From an uncultured Collinsella sp. (GTDB lineage Bacteria > Actinomycetota > Coriobacteriia > Coriobacteriales > Coriobacteriaceae): a DNA stretch of 6,353 nucleotides. This document shows positions 1-6,216 of the stretch, piece after piece. A program made the position numbers and the translations under genes. Positions within the stretch are counted from its first letter, which is position 1. Every line of letters starts with the position of its first letter. The stretch spans positions 1 to 6,353 of the forward strand of contig UQJA01000110.1 in NCBI GenBank assembly GCA_900541285.1, read 5' to 3'. The notes beneath the pieces are model-generated. The model saw only the letters and a list, made by a program, of their open reading frames with translations. It was not told where the DNA came from and searched no databases.

Positions 1-549
1 TCTCTCGATAACGAGGGCCCCATCGTGGTGGCCGCCGACATGGCCGCTGCCGTCGAGGCGGTGAACACCGTGGCGCCCGAGCACCTGGAGCTGCACTGCA
101 AGGATGCGATGGGCCTGCTTGGCGGTATTCGCAACGCCGGTGCCATCTTTGTGGGCGCTTGGAGCTCCGAGCCGCTCGGCGATTATGTTGCCGGCCCCAA
201 CCACACGCTGCCGACCGGCGGCACGGCCATGTTCTCCAACCCGCTTTCGGTCGAAGAGTTCGTTAAGCGCTCGAGTGTCATTTGCTATACGCCCGAGGGC
301 CTGCTCTCCGACGCTCCCGCTACGCAGCGCCTCGCCGAGGCCGAGGGGCTGTGGGCACACGCGCTTTCCGCCGCGCTGCGCCGCCGCGTGTTGGAGCAGG
401 GCGAGGATGCCGTGAGCGCCGAGTCGCTCGCCGCGGCCGACCTGACCAAGGTTGCCTGGCCGGGCGACGCCGTGGCGACGGTTGCCGAGGGCGTGGACCT
501 GGCGGCTGCAAGCGCTGATGGCGCCGGCGCGACTGGCAAGGAGGCCTAA
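1..549 (+). CDS. hisD: Histidinol dehydrogenase, C-terminal part (5' end outside window)
   Basis: HisD oxidises L-histidinol to L-histidine in two NAD-dependent steps, the last of the pathway. The frame is open from base 1, so only the C-terminal 182 residues are present; the internal GTG at 25 is not the start. Visible family motifs are APEHLEL, whose Glu-His (79-84) matches the proton-relay pair Glu326/His327 of the enterobacterial enzyme; GDY with the zinc-ligand Asp (181-183); GPNHTLPTGG with its conserved His (202-204); and the WAH His (358-360), which matches the last zinc ligand, His419. Enterobacterial HisD ends about 15 residues after that His. Here about 62 residues follow, so there is an Ala/Asp/Glu-rich tail of roughly 47 residues of unknown role. 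The TAA stop (547-549) lies one base before hisC, and the hisC ribosome binding site is inside the hisD end. Identity is secure from the motifs and the his-operon context. Confidence 0.96.
   Translation, partial: SLDNEGPIVVAADMAAAVEAVNTVAPEHLELHCKDAMGLLGGIRNAGAIFVGAWSSEPLGDYVAGPNHTLPTGGTAMFSNPLSVEEFVKRSSVICYTPEGLLSDAPATQRLAEAEGLWAHALSAALRRRVLEQGEDAVSAESLAAADLTKVAWPGDAVATVAEGVDLAAASADGAGATGKEA
538..544 (+). promoter_or_regulatory. Ribosome binding site of hisC
   Basis: AAGGAGG lies 6 bases before the ATG at 551 and overlaps the last codons of hisD. It decides the hisC start: the frame stays open upstream to 452, but those codons overlap hisD and lack this signal, while HisC homology begins near the 551 start. 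Confidence 0.8.
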
Positions 550-550
550 T

Positions 551-1666
551 ATGTCCGAACTCACGCCGCGCATGAAGGAGCTCGTCCAGCCCTACTTGGC
601 CGGCATTGAGCCCTACGATCCCAACTTTACGCCCACGCGCATCAACCTTTCGGCCAACGAGAACACCTATCCCGTGCCGGCTGGCGTGCGCGAGGCGGTC
701 GACGCCGCCCTGGCCGCTACACCGCTCAACCGCTATCCCGATCCCATGTCCAACGATCTGCGCGACGAGCTTGCCGCTTGGCATGGTGTGACGCGCGAGA
801 ATGTCTGCGTGGGCAACGGCGGCGACGAGCTGCTCTATAACTACCTGCTGGCGTTTGGCGGCGCTGGGCGGACCCTGCTCAACTGCCCGCCGTGCTTTAG
901 CGAGTACGCGTTCTTTGCGTCGCTCTGCCAGACCGAGGTGCGCGACGTGTGGCGCGACCCCGCGACCTTTGAGCTCGACCAGGCAGCCGTGCTCGCGGCA
1001 GCGCCCGAGTGCAACCTCGCCATCGTGACCTCGCCCAATAACCCCACGGGCGACGTGGCGCCGCTCGACTTTGTCGCGGCCCTGTGCGATGCGTGCCCCG
1101 GCATGGTAATGGTCGACGAGGCCTACGTTGAGTTTGCTGACGATTCGTTTGGCGTGGCCACCACGGCGCAGGGCCTTATCGCCGAGCATCCCAACCTGGT
1201 GATTCTGCATACGCTGTCCAAGGCGTTTGGCGCCGCCGGCACGCGTCTGGGCTATGTGATTGCGGCGCCCGAGGTCATCGACGTGTTCGCGGCGATTCGC
1301 CAGATCTATTCGGTCAATGTGCTGAGCCAGGCGGCGGCGCTTGCCTGCGTGCGTGCCCGCGATGCGTACACGCCCGTGGTGGCGCAGGTCACATCCGAGC
1401 GCGAGCGCGAGCTGTGTGCCCTGCGCGCGATGGCTGCCGAGGGCCTGCCTGTGGAGGCATGGCCGAGCGCGGCGAACTTTGTGCTCGTGCGCACGCCGCA
1501 TGCCACGCGCGTGCGTGAGCGCCTGCGCGACGAGTATTCGATTTTGGTGCGCGACTTTAGCTACGCGCCGGGGCTCGCGGACTGCCTGCGCATCACTGTT
1601 GGCACGCCGCAGGAAAACGATGAGGTGCTGGCCGCGTTTGCCGCGCTGGTGAAGGAGGAGATGTAG
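551..1666 (+). CDS. hisC: Histidinol-phosphate aminotransferase
   Basis: This PLP enzyme transfers an amino group from glutamate to imidazole-acetol phosphate, giving histidinol phosphate. The product from ATG 551 is 371 residues, normal for the family. Fold-type I aminotransferase landmarks are in order: NLSANENTYPVP (32-43) at the substrate-binding N-terminus, NRYPDP (60-65), GNGGDELL (88-95) for the cofactor phosphate, SPNNPTG (161-167) with the PLP-contacting Asn, VDEAYVEF (188-195) with the Asp that pairs with the pyridine nitrogen, and TLSKAFG with Lys224 as the Schiff-base lysine, followed by Arg232. The C-terminus keeps LRITVGTPQEN with the carboxylate-binding Arg. It starts one base after the hisD stop and its TAG stop abuts the hisB ATG, so it is part of one translated operon. 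A close relative such as an aromatic aminotransferase is possible on sequence alone, but position inside the his operon makes HisC the best call. Confidence 0.96.
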   Translation: MSELTPRMKELVQPYLAGIEPYDPNFTPTRINLSANENTYPVPAGVREAVDAALAATPLNRYPDPMSNDLRDELAAWHGVTRENVCVGNGGDELLYNYLLAFGGAGRTLLNCPPCFSEYAFFASLCQTEVRDVWRDPATFELDQAAVLAAAPECNLAIVTSPNNPTGDVAPLDFVAALCDACPGMVMVDEAYVEFADDSFGVATTAQGLIAEHPNLVILHTLSKAFGAAGTRLGYVIAAPEVIDVFAAIRQIYSVNVLSQAAALACVRARDAYTPVVAQVTSERERELCALRAMAAEGLPVEAWPSAANFVLVRTPHATRVRERLRDEYSILVRDFSYAPGLADCLRITVGTPQENDEVLAAFAALVKEEM

Positions 1667-2254
1667 ATGGGCCGCTATGCCGAGGTGACCCGCAAGACGG
1701 GTGAGACCGACATTGTCGTCAAGCTCGACCTGGACGGAAGTGGCGTGTGCGATATCTCGACCGGAGTGCCGTTTTTCGACCATATGCTCAACGCCTTTGG
1801 TCGCCATGGACTGTTTGATTTGACGGTGCATGCGGTAGGCGACGTTGAGGTCGACGCGCACCACACCGTCGAGGATGCGGGCATCGTGCTGGGCGAGGCG
1901 TTTTGCCAAGCGTTGGGCAACAAGGCGGGCATTACGCGCTTTGCCGACGCGGCGATCGCCATGGACGAGACGCTCGTGATGGCTGCCGTGGACATTTCGG
2001 GTCGCGGCCAGGCCTACTGCGAGCTGCCCGTGCCGACCGAGCGCGTGGGCAGCTTTGATACCGAGCTGGCCGTTGAGTTCTTCTATGCCTTCGCACGCGA
2101 TGCCAAGCTCACGCTGCACGTGCGCGAACTGGCGGGTGGCAACTCGCATCACATTATCGAGGCCGCCTTTAAGGCCGTGGGCCGCACGATGCGCCACGCC
2201 TGCGAGCTCGATTCCCGCGTGCAGGGCATCCCCAGCACCAAGGGCTCACTGTAA
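1667..2254 (+). CDS. hisB: Imidazoleglycerol-phosphate dehydratase (monofunctional)
   Basis: HisB dehydrates imidazole-glycerol phosphate to imidazole-acetol phosphate with two manganese ions in a 24-mer. The product is 195 residues, the length of the dehydratase alone, so the N-terminal HAD phosphatase domain of the bifunctional enterobacterial HisB is absent. Signatures are STGVPFFDHML (31-41), the first metal motif DAHHTVED (63-70), and the duplicated second motif SHHIIEA (160-166) followed by AFKAVGRTMRHA. The start ATG directly follows the hisC TAG, and AAGGAGG (1652-1658) lies 8 bases upstream inside hisC. Histidinol-phosphate phosphatase activity must come from another gene; the PHP protein at 5273-6184 is the local candidate. 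A possible hairpin overlaps the stop codon. Confidence 0.97.
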   Translation: MGRYAEVTRKTGETDIVVKLDLDGSGVCDISTGVPFFDHMLNAFGRHGLFDLTVHAVGDVEVDAHHTVEDAGIVLGEAFCQALGNKAGITRFADAAIAMDETLVMAAVDISGRGQAYCELPVPTERVGSFDTELAVEFFYAFARDAKLTLHVRELAGGNSHHIIEAAFKAVGRTMRHACELDSRVQGIPSTKGSL

Positions 2255-2275
2255 CCTGTCCCTTTTTGGCAGGTT
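2253..2275 (+). terminator. Small stem-loop at the hisB stop, possible weak terminator or processing site
   Basis: The arms AACCTGTC (2253-2260) and GGCAGGTT (2268-2275) can form an 8-bp stem with one G-U pair around a 7-base pyrimidine loop (CCTTTTT). It begins on the last two bases of the hisB stop codon and is followed by only two more T residues before the sequence turns mixed. The U-tract is too short for a convincing intrinsic terminator, and the operon plainly continues, so partial attenuation, mRNA stabilisation or chance are all possible. Confidence 0.35.
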
Positions 2276-2287
2276 TTGAATGGGGAA

Positions 2288-2294
2288 AAGGAGG
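2288..2294 (+). promoter_or_regulatory. Ribosome binding site of hisH
   Basis: AAGGAGG lies 5 bases before GTG 2300. It selects that GTG over the in-frame TTG at 2276, which would place the Shine-Dalgarno sequence inside the gene and overlap the preceding stem-loop. Confidence 0.75.
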
Positions 2295-2299
2295 GTCGC

Positions 2300-3001
2300 G
2301 TGGGCGAACCGAAGATCGTAGTGGTCGATTACCACAAGGGCAACTTGTCGAGCGTTGCGCGCGGGCTTGCGCGCGCCGGTGCCGCCGCCTGCACTTCGGA
2401 CGATTCGGAGCAGATCCGCCGCGCCGACGGCCTGGTCATCCCGGGCGTGGGCGCGTTCTATGACGCGATCGCCTTTATGCGCCAGAGCGGCGAGGCGGAC
2501 GCGGTGCTCGATGCCGTCGCCGCCGGGACTCCGCTGCTCGGCATCTGCCTGGGCCTTCAGCTGTTTTTTGAGCGCGGCAACGAGGGCGTGCCTGCGGACG
2601 AGGGCGCGGTCGCCGACGGCAACGCCTCCGAGCGGGCTGGCGGTCCTTGGGTCGATGGCCTGGGTATTATGCGCGGCTCGTGCACGCGCCTGGAGTCGAG
2701 CCGCCTGAAGGTGCCGCACGTGGGTTGGGACCAGGTGCACATGACGCCCGCCGGTGCGGCCGATCCGCTGCTTGCCGATTTTGCCGAGGGTGCCAACATG
2801 TACTTCACCCACAGCTATGCGGTGGCCGATGACGCCGATGCCGCTGATGTGCTGGCGTGCACGCACTATACGCGGAGTTTCCCGTGCATCGTGCGCCATG
2901 GCAACGTGTGGGGCTGCCAGTTCCATCCTGAGAAATCCTCCGCGCTGGGTCAGCGCATTCTTAAGAACTTCGTCAACATCGTCGAGGAGGCTGGCCGATG
3001 A
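2300..3001 (+). CDS. hisH: Imidazole glycerol phosphate synthase, glutaminase subunit
   Basis: HisH hydrolyses glutamine and channels ammonia to HisF, with which it forms IGP synthase. From GTG 2300 the product is 233 residues. It is a class I glutamine amidotransferase: the N-terminal strand and GNLSSV (14-19), the oxyanion-strand region IPGVGAF (47-53), the nucleophile elbow GICLGLQL with Cys83, the HSYAV segment (171-175), and the catalytic His209 and Glu211 in FHPEKS. The triad is complete. Compared with the E. coli protein there are about 18 extra residues between the nucleophile helix and GLGIMRG, an acidic/Gly/Ala-rich loop at roughly 92-117. Typical HisH is about 196-210 residues, so this explains most of the extra length. 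Its TGA overlaps the hisA ATG in an ATGA junction, which implies translational coupling. GTG 2300 is preferred because of AAGGAGG five bases upstream. Confidence 0.95.
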   Translation: MGEPKIVVVDYHKGNLSSVARGLARAGAAACTSDDSEQIRRADGLVIPGVGAFYDAIAFMRQSGEADAVLDAVAAGTPLLGICLGLQLFFERGNEGVPADEGAVADGNASERAGGPWVDGLGIMRGSCTRLESSRLKVPHVGWDQVHMTPAGAADPLLADFAEGANMYFTHSYAVADDADAADVLACTHYTRSFPCIVRHGNVWGCQFHPEKSSALGQRILKNFVNIVEEAGR

Positions 3002-3763
3002 TCCTGTTTCCCGCAATCGATCTGATCGGCGGCAAGGTCGTGCGCCTGGAGCGCGGGGAGCCGATGCGGCGAGCGCGGCGACCGCAGCCGCTGCAAGGTA
3101 TATTCCGATGACCCCGTGGCCGTCGCCCGCTCGTTTGCCGAGCAGGGCGCAAGCTGGGTGCACGTCGTCGACCTGTCCGCCGCCTTTGGCGAGGACGAGG
3201 ACGCATGCGCTGCCAATTCGGCGGCGATCGAGGCCATCTGCGGCGTCGACGGTCTGTTCGTGGACGTGGGCGGCGGCGTCCGCTCGCTCGCGCGCATCGA
3301 CGAGTTGGCCGGCTACGGTGCGCGCCGCATCGCACTAGGCACGGTGCTCGTGACCGAGCCGGGTTTTGCCGAGGTGGCGGCCCAAGGCTTTGGCGAGCTG
3401 CTCGTGGCCGACATCGCCGCTCGCGACGGCCAGGTCAAGGTGAACGGCTGGCGCGACGGCGCGGGCGTGGCACTCGACGATGCCGTGGCGCAGCTTTCCG
3501 AGCTGGGCTTTAAGCATCTGGTGTATACCGACATCGCGCGCGATGGCATGCAGACGGGCATCGATGTGGCGGCGTATCGCCATGTGGCCGAGGTCGCGGG
3601 CTTTCCCGTCGTGGCTTCGGGTGGTATCTCGACGCTCGACGATATCCGCGCGCTTGCCGCGGTGGGCGAGGATGCCATCGAGGGCGCCATTACCGGCCGT
3701 GCGCTCTACGAGGGCAACTTTACGCTGGTACAGGCGCTAGCCGCCGCCCGAGGGGAGGAGTAG
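2998..3763 (+). pseudogene. hisA: ProFAR isomerase gene, frameshifted by a 22-bp insertion
   Basis: HisA isomerises ProFAR to PRFAR on a (beta/alpha)8 barrel. Translation from ATG 2998 (GAGGAGG at 2984-2990) gives MILFPAIDLIGGKVVRLERG, with catalytic Asp8, then loses homology and stops at TGA 3109-3111 after 37 codons. The rest of the enzyme is in the +1 frame, seen as ERGDRSRCKVYSDDP from 3071 and open to TAG 3761-3763. It includes HVVDL, VGGGVRS, the second catalytic Asp in VADIAARDG (3410-3412), VYTDIARDG, ASGGIS and ITGRALYEG. Removing 22 bp (3049-3070 or equivalently 3057-3078) joins the frames exactly and gives a 247-residue HisA of normal length. As read, neither fragment holds both catalytic Asp residues, so no active enzyme is expected. 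The distal part looks undecayed, so the lesion is recent or an error in the sequence. The NGW segment near the second Asp looks HisA-like rather than like actinobacterial PriA (RGW), a weak inference. Confidence 0.9.
3049..3078 (+). repeat. 8-bp direct repeats bounding the 22-bp hisA insertion
   Basis: GAGCGCGG occurs at 3049-3056 and again at 3071-3078, separated by a 14-base spacer (GGAGCCGATGCGGC). The repeat period is 22 bp, which is not a multiple of three. Both copies encode Glu-Arg-Gly, each in its own frame, so deleting one copy plus the spacer restores the expected protein without any other change. The unit is not a clean tandem duplication, because the spacer only partly resembles the bases after the second copy. 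Confidence 0.85.
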
Positions 3764-3766
3764 CCC

Positions 3767-4549
3767 ATGCTTACCAAACGTGTGATTCCCTGCCTGGACG
3801 TCAAGGACGGCCGTGTGGTCAAGGGCGTCAACTTTGTGAGCCTGCGCGATGCGGGCGATCCGGTGGAGCTGGCGCGCGCCTACGACCGCGAGGGTGCGGA
3901 CGAGGTCGTCTTCTTGGACATTACCGCCACGAGCGATAACCGCGCGACGACTATCGAGATGGCAGCGCATGCTGCCGAGGAACTGGCCATTCCCTATACC
4001 GTGGGCGGCGGCTTTCGCGACCTGGCGGGCATGCGCACCATGGTTGCCGCCGGTGCCGACAAGGTGTCGCTCAACTCGGCGGCCGTGCGCGACCCGTCGT
4101 TGATTAGCCAGGCTGCCGCGGCGTTTGGCAGCCAGGCCGTGGTCGTGGCGATCGATGCCAAGCGCGTCGGTTTGCCCGGAGAGCCGGGTGCCGACAAGTG
4201 GGAGGTCTTTACCGCGGGCGGTCGTAACGCCACGGGTATCGACGCGGTGTCGTGGGCCGAGGAGGCGGCTCGTCGCGGTGCCGGCGAGATCCTGCTGACC
4301 AGTATGGATCGCGACGGCACCAAGGCCGGCTTTGACCTGGCGCTCACCCGCGCCGTGGCCCGCGCGGTGCCGATTCCGGTGATTGCGAGCGGCGGCGTGG
4401 GCACGCTCGAGCATTTTGCCGAGGGTGTGATTGAGGGCGAGGCCGATGCCGTGTTGGCAGCGAGCGTCTTTCACTTTGGAACCTTCAGCATTCGCCAGGT
4501 GAAGGAGTATATGGCGTCGCAGGGTATTCCCGTGAGATTGGATTATTAA
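3767..4549 (+). CDS. hisF: Imidazole glycerol phosphate synthase, cyclase subunit
   Basis: HisF combines PRFAR with ammonia delivered by HisH to give IGP and AICAR, the latter feeding purine synthesis. The product is 260 residues, close to the family length. It is a (beta/alpha)8 barrel with the two catalytic aspartates at the classical positions: Asp11 in IPCLDVKDGRVVKG and Asp130 in VVVAIDAKR. Phosphate-binding segments VGGGFR (79-84), the SLNSAA strand, ASGGVG and AASVFHFG are present. ATG 3767 follows the hisA stop by three bases, and a GGGGAGGAG stretch (3752-3760) gives it its own strong ribosome binding site, so translation need not depend on the broken hisA. The TAA stop abuts the hisI ATG. 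It resembles its paralogue HisA, but the CLDVKDGRVVKG signature is specific to HisF. Confidence 0.97.
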   Translation: MLTKRVIPCLDVKDGRVVKGVNFVSLRDAGDPVELARAYDREGADEVVFLDITATSDNRATTIEMAAHAAEELAIPYTVGGGFRDLAGMRTMVAAGADKVSLNSAAVRDPSLISQAAAAFGSQAVVVAIDAKRVGLPGEPGADKWEVFTAGGRNATGIDAVSWAEEAARRGAGEILLTSMDRDGTKAGFDLALTRAVARAVPIPVIASGGVGTLEHFAEGVIEGEADAVLAASVFHFGTFSIRQVKEYMASQGIPVRLDY

Positions 4550-4879
4550 ATGGAGCAAGTGACAACTGCGTCCGAGCTCAAATACGACGCCCGCGGGTTG
4601 ATTCCTTGTGTGGTTCAGCAGTATGACACCGGCGAGGTGCTTATGGTTGCTTGGATGAACGAGGAGTCGGTGGGGCTGACGCTCAAGACCGGTACCACGT
4701 GGTTTTGGAGCCGCAGCCGTCAGGAGCTCTGGAATAAGGGAGCGACGAGCGGCAATATGCAGGAGGTCAAGGAGCTCTGGGCCGACTGCGATAGCGATAC
4801 GCTGCTGGTCAAGGTCGACTCGCCGGGTCCGGCCTGCCATACCGGCAACCGTACCTGCTTCTTTAAGAAACTCGCGTAG
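4550..4879 (+). CDS. hisI: Phosphoribosyl-AMP cyclohydrolase
   Basis: HisI opens the adenine ring of PR-AMP to give ProFAR, the third pathway step. The 109-residue product is the cyclohydrolase domain alone, so HisI and HisE are separate proteins here, unlike the fused enterobacterial enzyme. The active-site block is intact: VAWMNEES (33-40), WSRSRQELWNKGATSGN (53-69), the magnesium-binding triad in DCDSD (Asp79, Asp81, Asp83), and zinc-binding cysteines Cys80, Cys96 (in GPACHTGN) and Cys103, with the 16- and 7-residue spacing known for the family. Its ATG follows the hisF TAA directly and no good Shine-Dalgarno sequence is visible just upstream, so it is probably translated by coupling to hisF. 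Confidence 0.97.
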   Translation: MEQVTTASELKYDARGLIPCVVQQYDTGEVLMVAWMNEESVGLTLKTGTTWFWSRSRQELWNKGATSGNMQEVKELWADCDSDTLLVKVDSPGPACHTGNRTCFFKKLA

Positions 4880-4925
4880 GGCGGGCGCTCTGCTGGGCGT
4901 TCAACAAACCGGAAAGGATTGAACC

Positions 4926-5243
4926 ATGGGTGTGCGCACCGCAAACGTTCAGGATGGAAATATCGGCGAGACGCTGACGGGTCTGGCCGAGGTGATTCAC
5001 TGTCGTCGTGATGCATCGCCGCAGGAGAGCTATACCGCGCGTCTGCTGACCGACGTCGAGGACGAGCTGCTCAAGAAGCTTGCCGAGGAGGCGAGCGAGG
5101 TGATCATGGCCTGCAAGGATAACGACCACGATCACATTCGCTACGAGGCCGGCGACCTGGTCTACCACCTGCTCGTGACGCTCGAGCGCTACGGCATCAC
5201 TCTCGACGAACTGGCCGGCGAACTCAACGCCCGCCGCCACTAG
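4926..5243 (+). CDS. hisE: Phosphoribosyl-ATP pyrophosphatase
   Basis: HisE removes pyrophosphate from PR-ATP, the second pathway step, to give the HisI substrate. The 105-residue product is an all-alpha MazG-like NTP pyrophosphohydrolase with the metal motif EExxE in KKLAEEASEV (Glu54, Glu55, Glu58) and the second half ExxD in YEAGDLVYHLLV (Glu74, Asp77). The N-terminal ~25 residues carry NIGETLTGLAEVI, the usual first helix. ATG 4926 is preceded by GGAAAGGA (4911-4918) at 7 bases. The 46-bp spacer after hisI is the second gap in the operon and shows no clear structure. It is the last gene of the operon in this strand, and its TAG stop lies in the left arm of the palindrome shared with the convergent gene. 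Confidence 0.95.
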   Translation: MGVRTANVQDGNIGETLTGLAEVIHCRRDASPQESYTARLLTDVEDELLKKLAEEASEVIMACKDNDHDHIRYEAGDLVYHLLVTLERYGITLDELAGELNARRH

Positions 5244-5271
5244 TCATTTGAGAACGTTCCCAACGACTAGT
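5239..5271. terminator. Nested palindrome between convergent hisE and PHP gene, candidate two-way terminator
   Basis: The outer arms ACTAGTC (5239-5245) and GACTAGT (5265-5271) pair perfectly. Inside them TTGAGAACGTTCCCAA (5248-5263) is a near-perfect palindrome with one mismatch pair. The whole fills the 29-bp gap between the hisE stop and the PHP stop and includes the hisE stop codon. Position between two convergent genes argues for a shared terminator, but neither side has a U-tract, so intrinsic termination would be weak. A protein-binding site is the alternative, given the AACGTT-centred inner palindrome. Confidence 0.5.
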
Positions 5272-5272
5272 C

Positions 5273-6184
5273 TTAGGCGAGGGGCGTGGACTCCCATTCT
5301 CCGGTGAGGTGGGGGATGTCGAAGGTTCGATAACCGCAGTCGTAGGCGTGCGCCTGGGCCTCGCGGATGTTCCAGCAGATATCGCAGGCGCGGTGCGCGT
5401 CCGAGCCAAAGGTGATCGGCACTTCGGCATGGGCAAAGCGGCGCAAAAGGCCGGTCGCGGGGTAGTAGTCGTCGAGGCCCTTGCGCGGTGCGGCGGTCGA
5501 GACCTCAATGCGGCGGCCCGTATCGTGCGCGCACTCGGCCATCTGCTGCCAAAACGGTGCGGGGTCAAAGTCGGGCGCAAAGCCTTCTTTCGAAAAGCGC
5601 ATGACCAGGTCGGGGTGAGCCATCACATCAAAGTTGAGCGGGCTCTCGCAGGCGCGGCACCAGTCATCGACATAGCGCTCCCACACGCCGTGCACGCCTA
5701 AGTTTTCCCAAACATGCAGGTCGGTATCATCGTCGATCCAACCGCAGCGCGAATCGGGCGTATCGGGACGAGCGACGTTTTCCGTTCCCGCCGTACCCGC
5801 GGCGCCGGCCATGATATCGCCTGGGCTGCCAATCCAATGCACACTGCCCAGGCGCACGACGGCGCCCTGGGACCAGCGCTCAACCAAAGGCTCGCAGCCC
5901 TCGTACCAATCGCATTCAAAGCCATAGATAAGCTCGAGTTCCGGCGCAATCTGCGCGGCGAGTTTGCGGGCGTCCTCAAAGGCCAGACGATGTGCCGGCA
6001 GGTCGCCCTCGACGACCTGCACCTCGCAGTTAGCATCCATGCTGGCAGGCAGGGTGAGGTGGTCAGTCGAGACCATGACGCGGCAGCCGGCGGCCGCGGC
6101 GGCGCGGATGTTCTCCTCAAACGAGGCATGGCCGTCCGAAAACGAAGTATGGGTATGGCAATCGACCAGCGGGCATGCGGGCAT
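5273..6184 (-). CDS. PHP-family phosphatase, probable histidinol-phosphatase (HisJ/HisK type)
   Basis: Probably dephosphorylates histidinol phosphate to histidinol, the step missing from the monofunctional HisB. The 303-residue product has all four PHP metal motifs: DCHTHT (His10, His12), STDH (Asp41, His42), VMAHPD (His190) and GSDAH (Asp262, His264), with further likely ligands in YGFECDW (Glu90) and GSVHW (His116). This matches the trinuclear metal site of the HisJ/HisK type of histidinol phosphatase. The early part SFSDGHASFEENIRAA also fits that group. Residues about 120-160 form an Ala/Gly/Asp-rich stretch likely to be a loop. ATG 6184 has AAAGGAG (6196-6190) five bases upstream. It converges on hisE and so has its own promoter. 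PHP proteins also include DNA polymerase-associated and other phosphoesterases, so the substrate is inferred from context and general resemblance. Confidence 0.82.
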   Translation of the reverse strand: MPACPLVDCHTHTSFSDGHASFEENIRAAAAAGCRVMVSTDHLTLPASMDANCEVQVVEGDLPAHRLAFEDARKLAAQIAPELELIYGFECDWYEGCEPLVERWSQGAVVRLGSVHWIGSPGDIMAGAAGTAGTENVARPDTPDSRCGWIDDDTDLHVWENLGVHGVWERYVDDWCRACESPLNFDVMAHPDLVMRFSKEGFAPDFDPAPFWQQMAECAHDTGRRIEVSTAAPRKGLDDYYPATGLLRRFAHAEVPITFGSDAHRACDICWNIREAQAHAYDCGYRTFDIPHLTGEWESTPLA

Positions 6185-6216
6185 GGCGACTCCTTTGCGT
6201 TTGGTGAATCCGCTCC

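Noticed and set aside
452..550. Upstream extension of hisC to an earlier start
   Set aside because: It overlaps hisD by about 100 bp, adds 33 Arg/Ala-rich residues with no homology, and the AAGGAGG site points to ATG 551.
320..2197. Long open frame on the - strand (625 codons) across hisD, hisC and hisB
   Set aside because: It is antisense to three well-supported genes, its translation is Arg/His/Ala-rich with no recognisable domain, and such shadow frames are expected in high-GC DNA.
3049..3078. Insertion sequence scar or target-site duplication
   Set aside because: The 8-bp repeat and 14-base spacer could mimic a transposon footprint, but the spacer shows no recognisable terminal inverted repeat; local slippage or an assembly error is simpler.
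3116..3763. An independent, shorter gene starting at GTG 3116
   Set aside because: The HisA homology continues upstream in the same frame (from 3071) and joins to the N-terminal part once 22 bp are removed, so this is the distal part of a broken hisA.
3737..4840. Long open frame on the - strand (367 codons) across hisF and hisI
   Set aside because: It is antisense to two enzymes with full catalytic motifs and shows no motif of its own.
4880..4925. Regulatory structure in the hisI-hisE spacer
   Set aside because: Apart from the hisE ribosome binding site no convincing stem or conserved element was seen.
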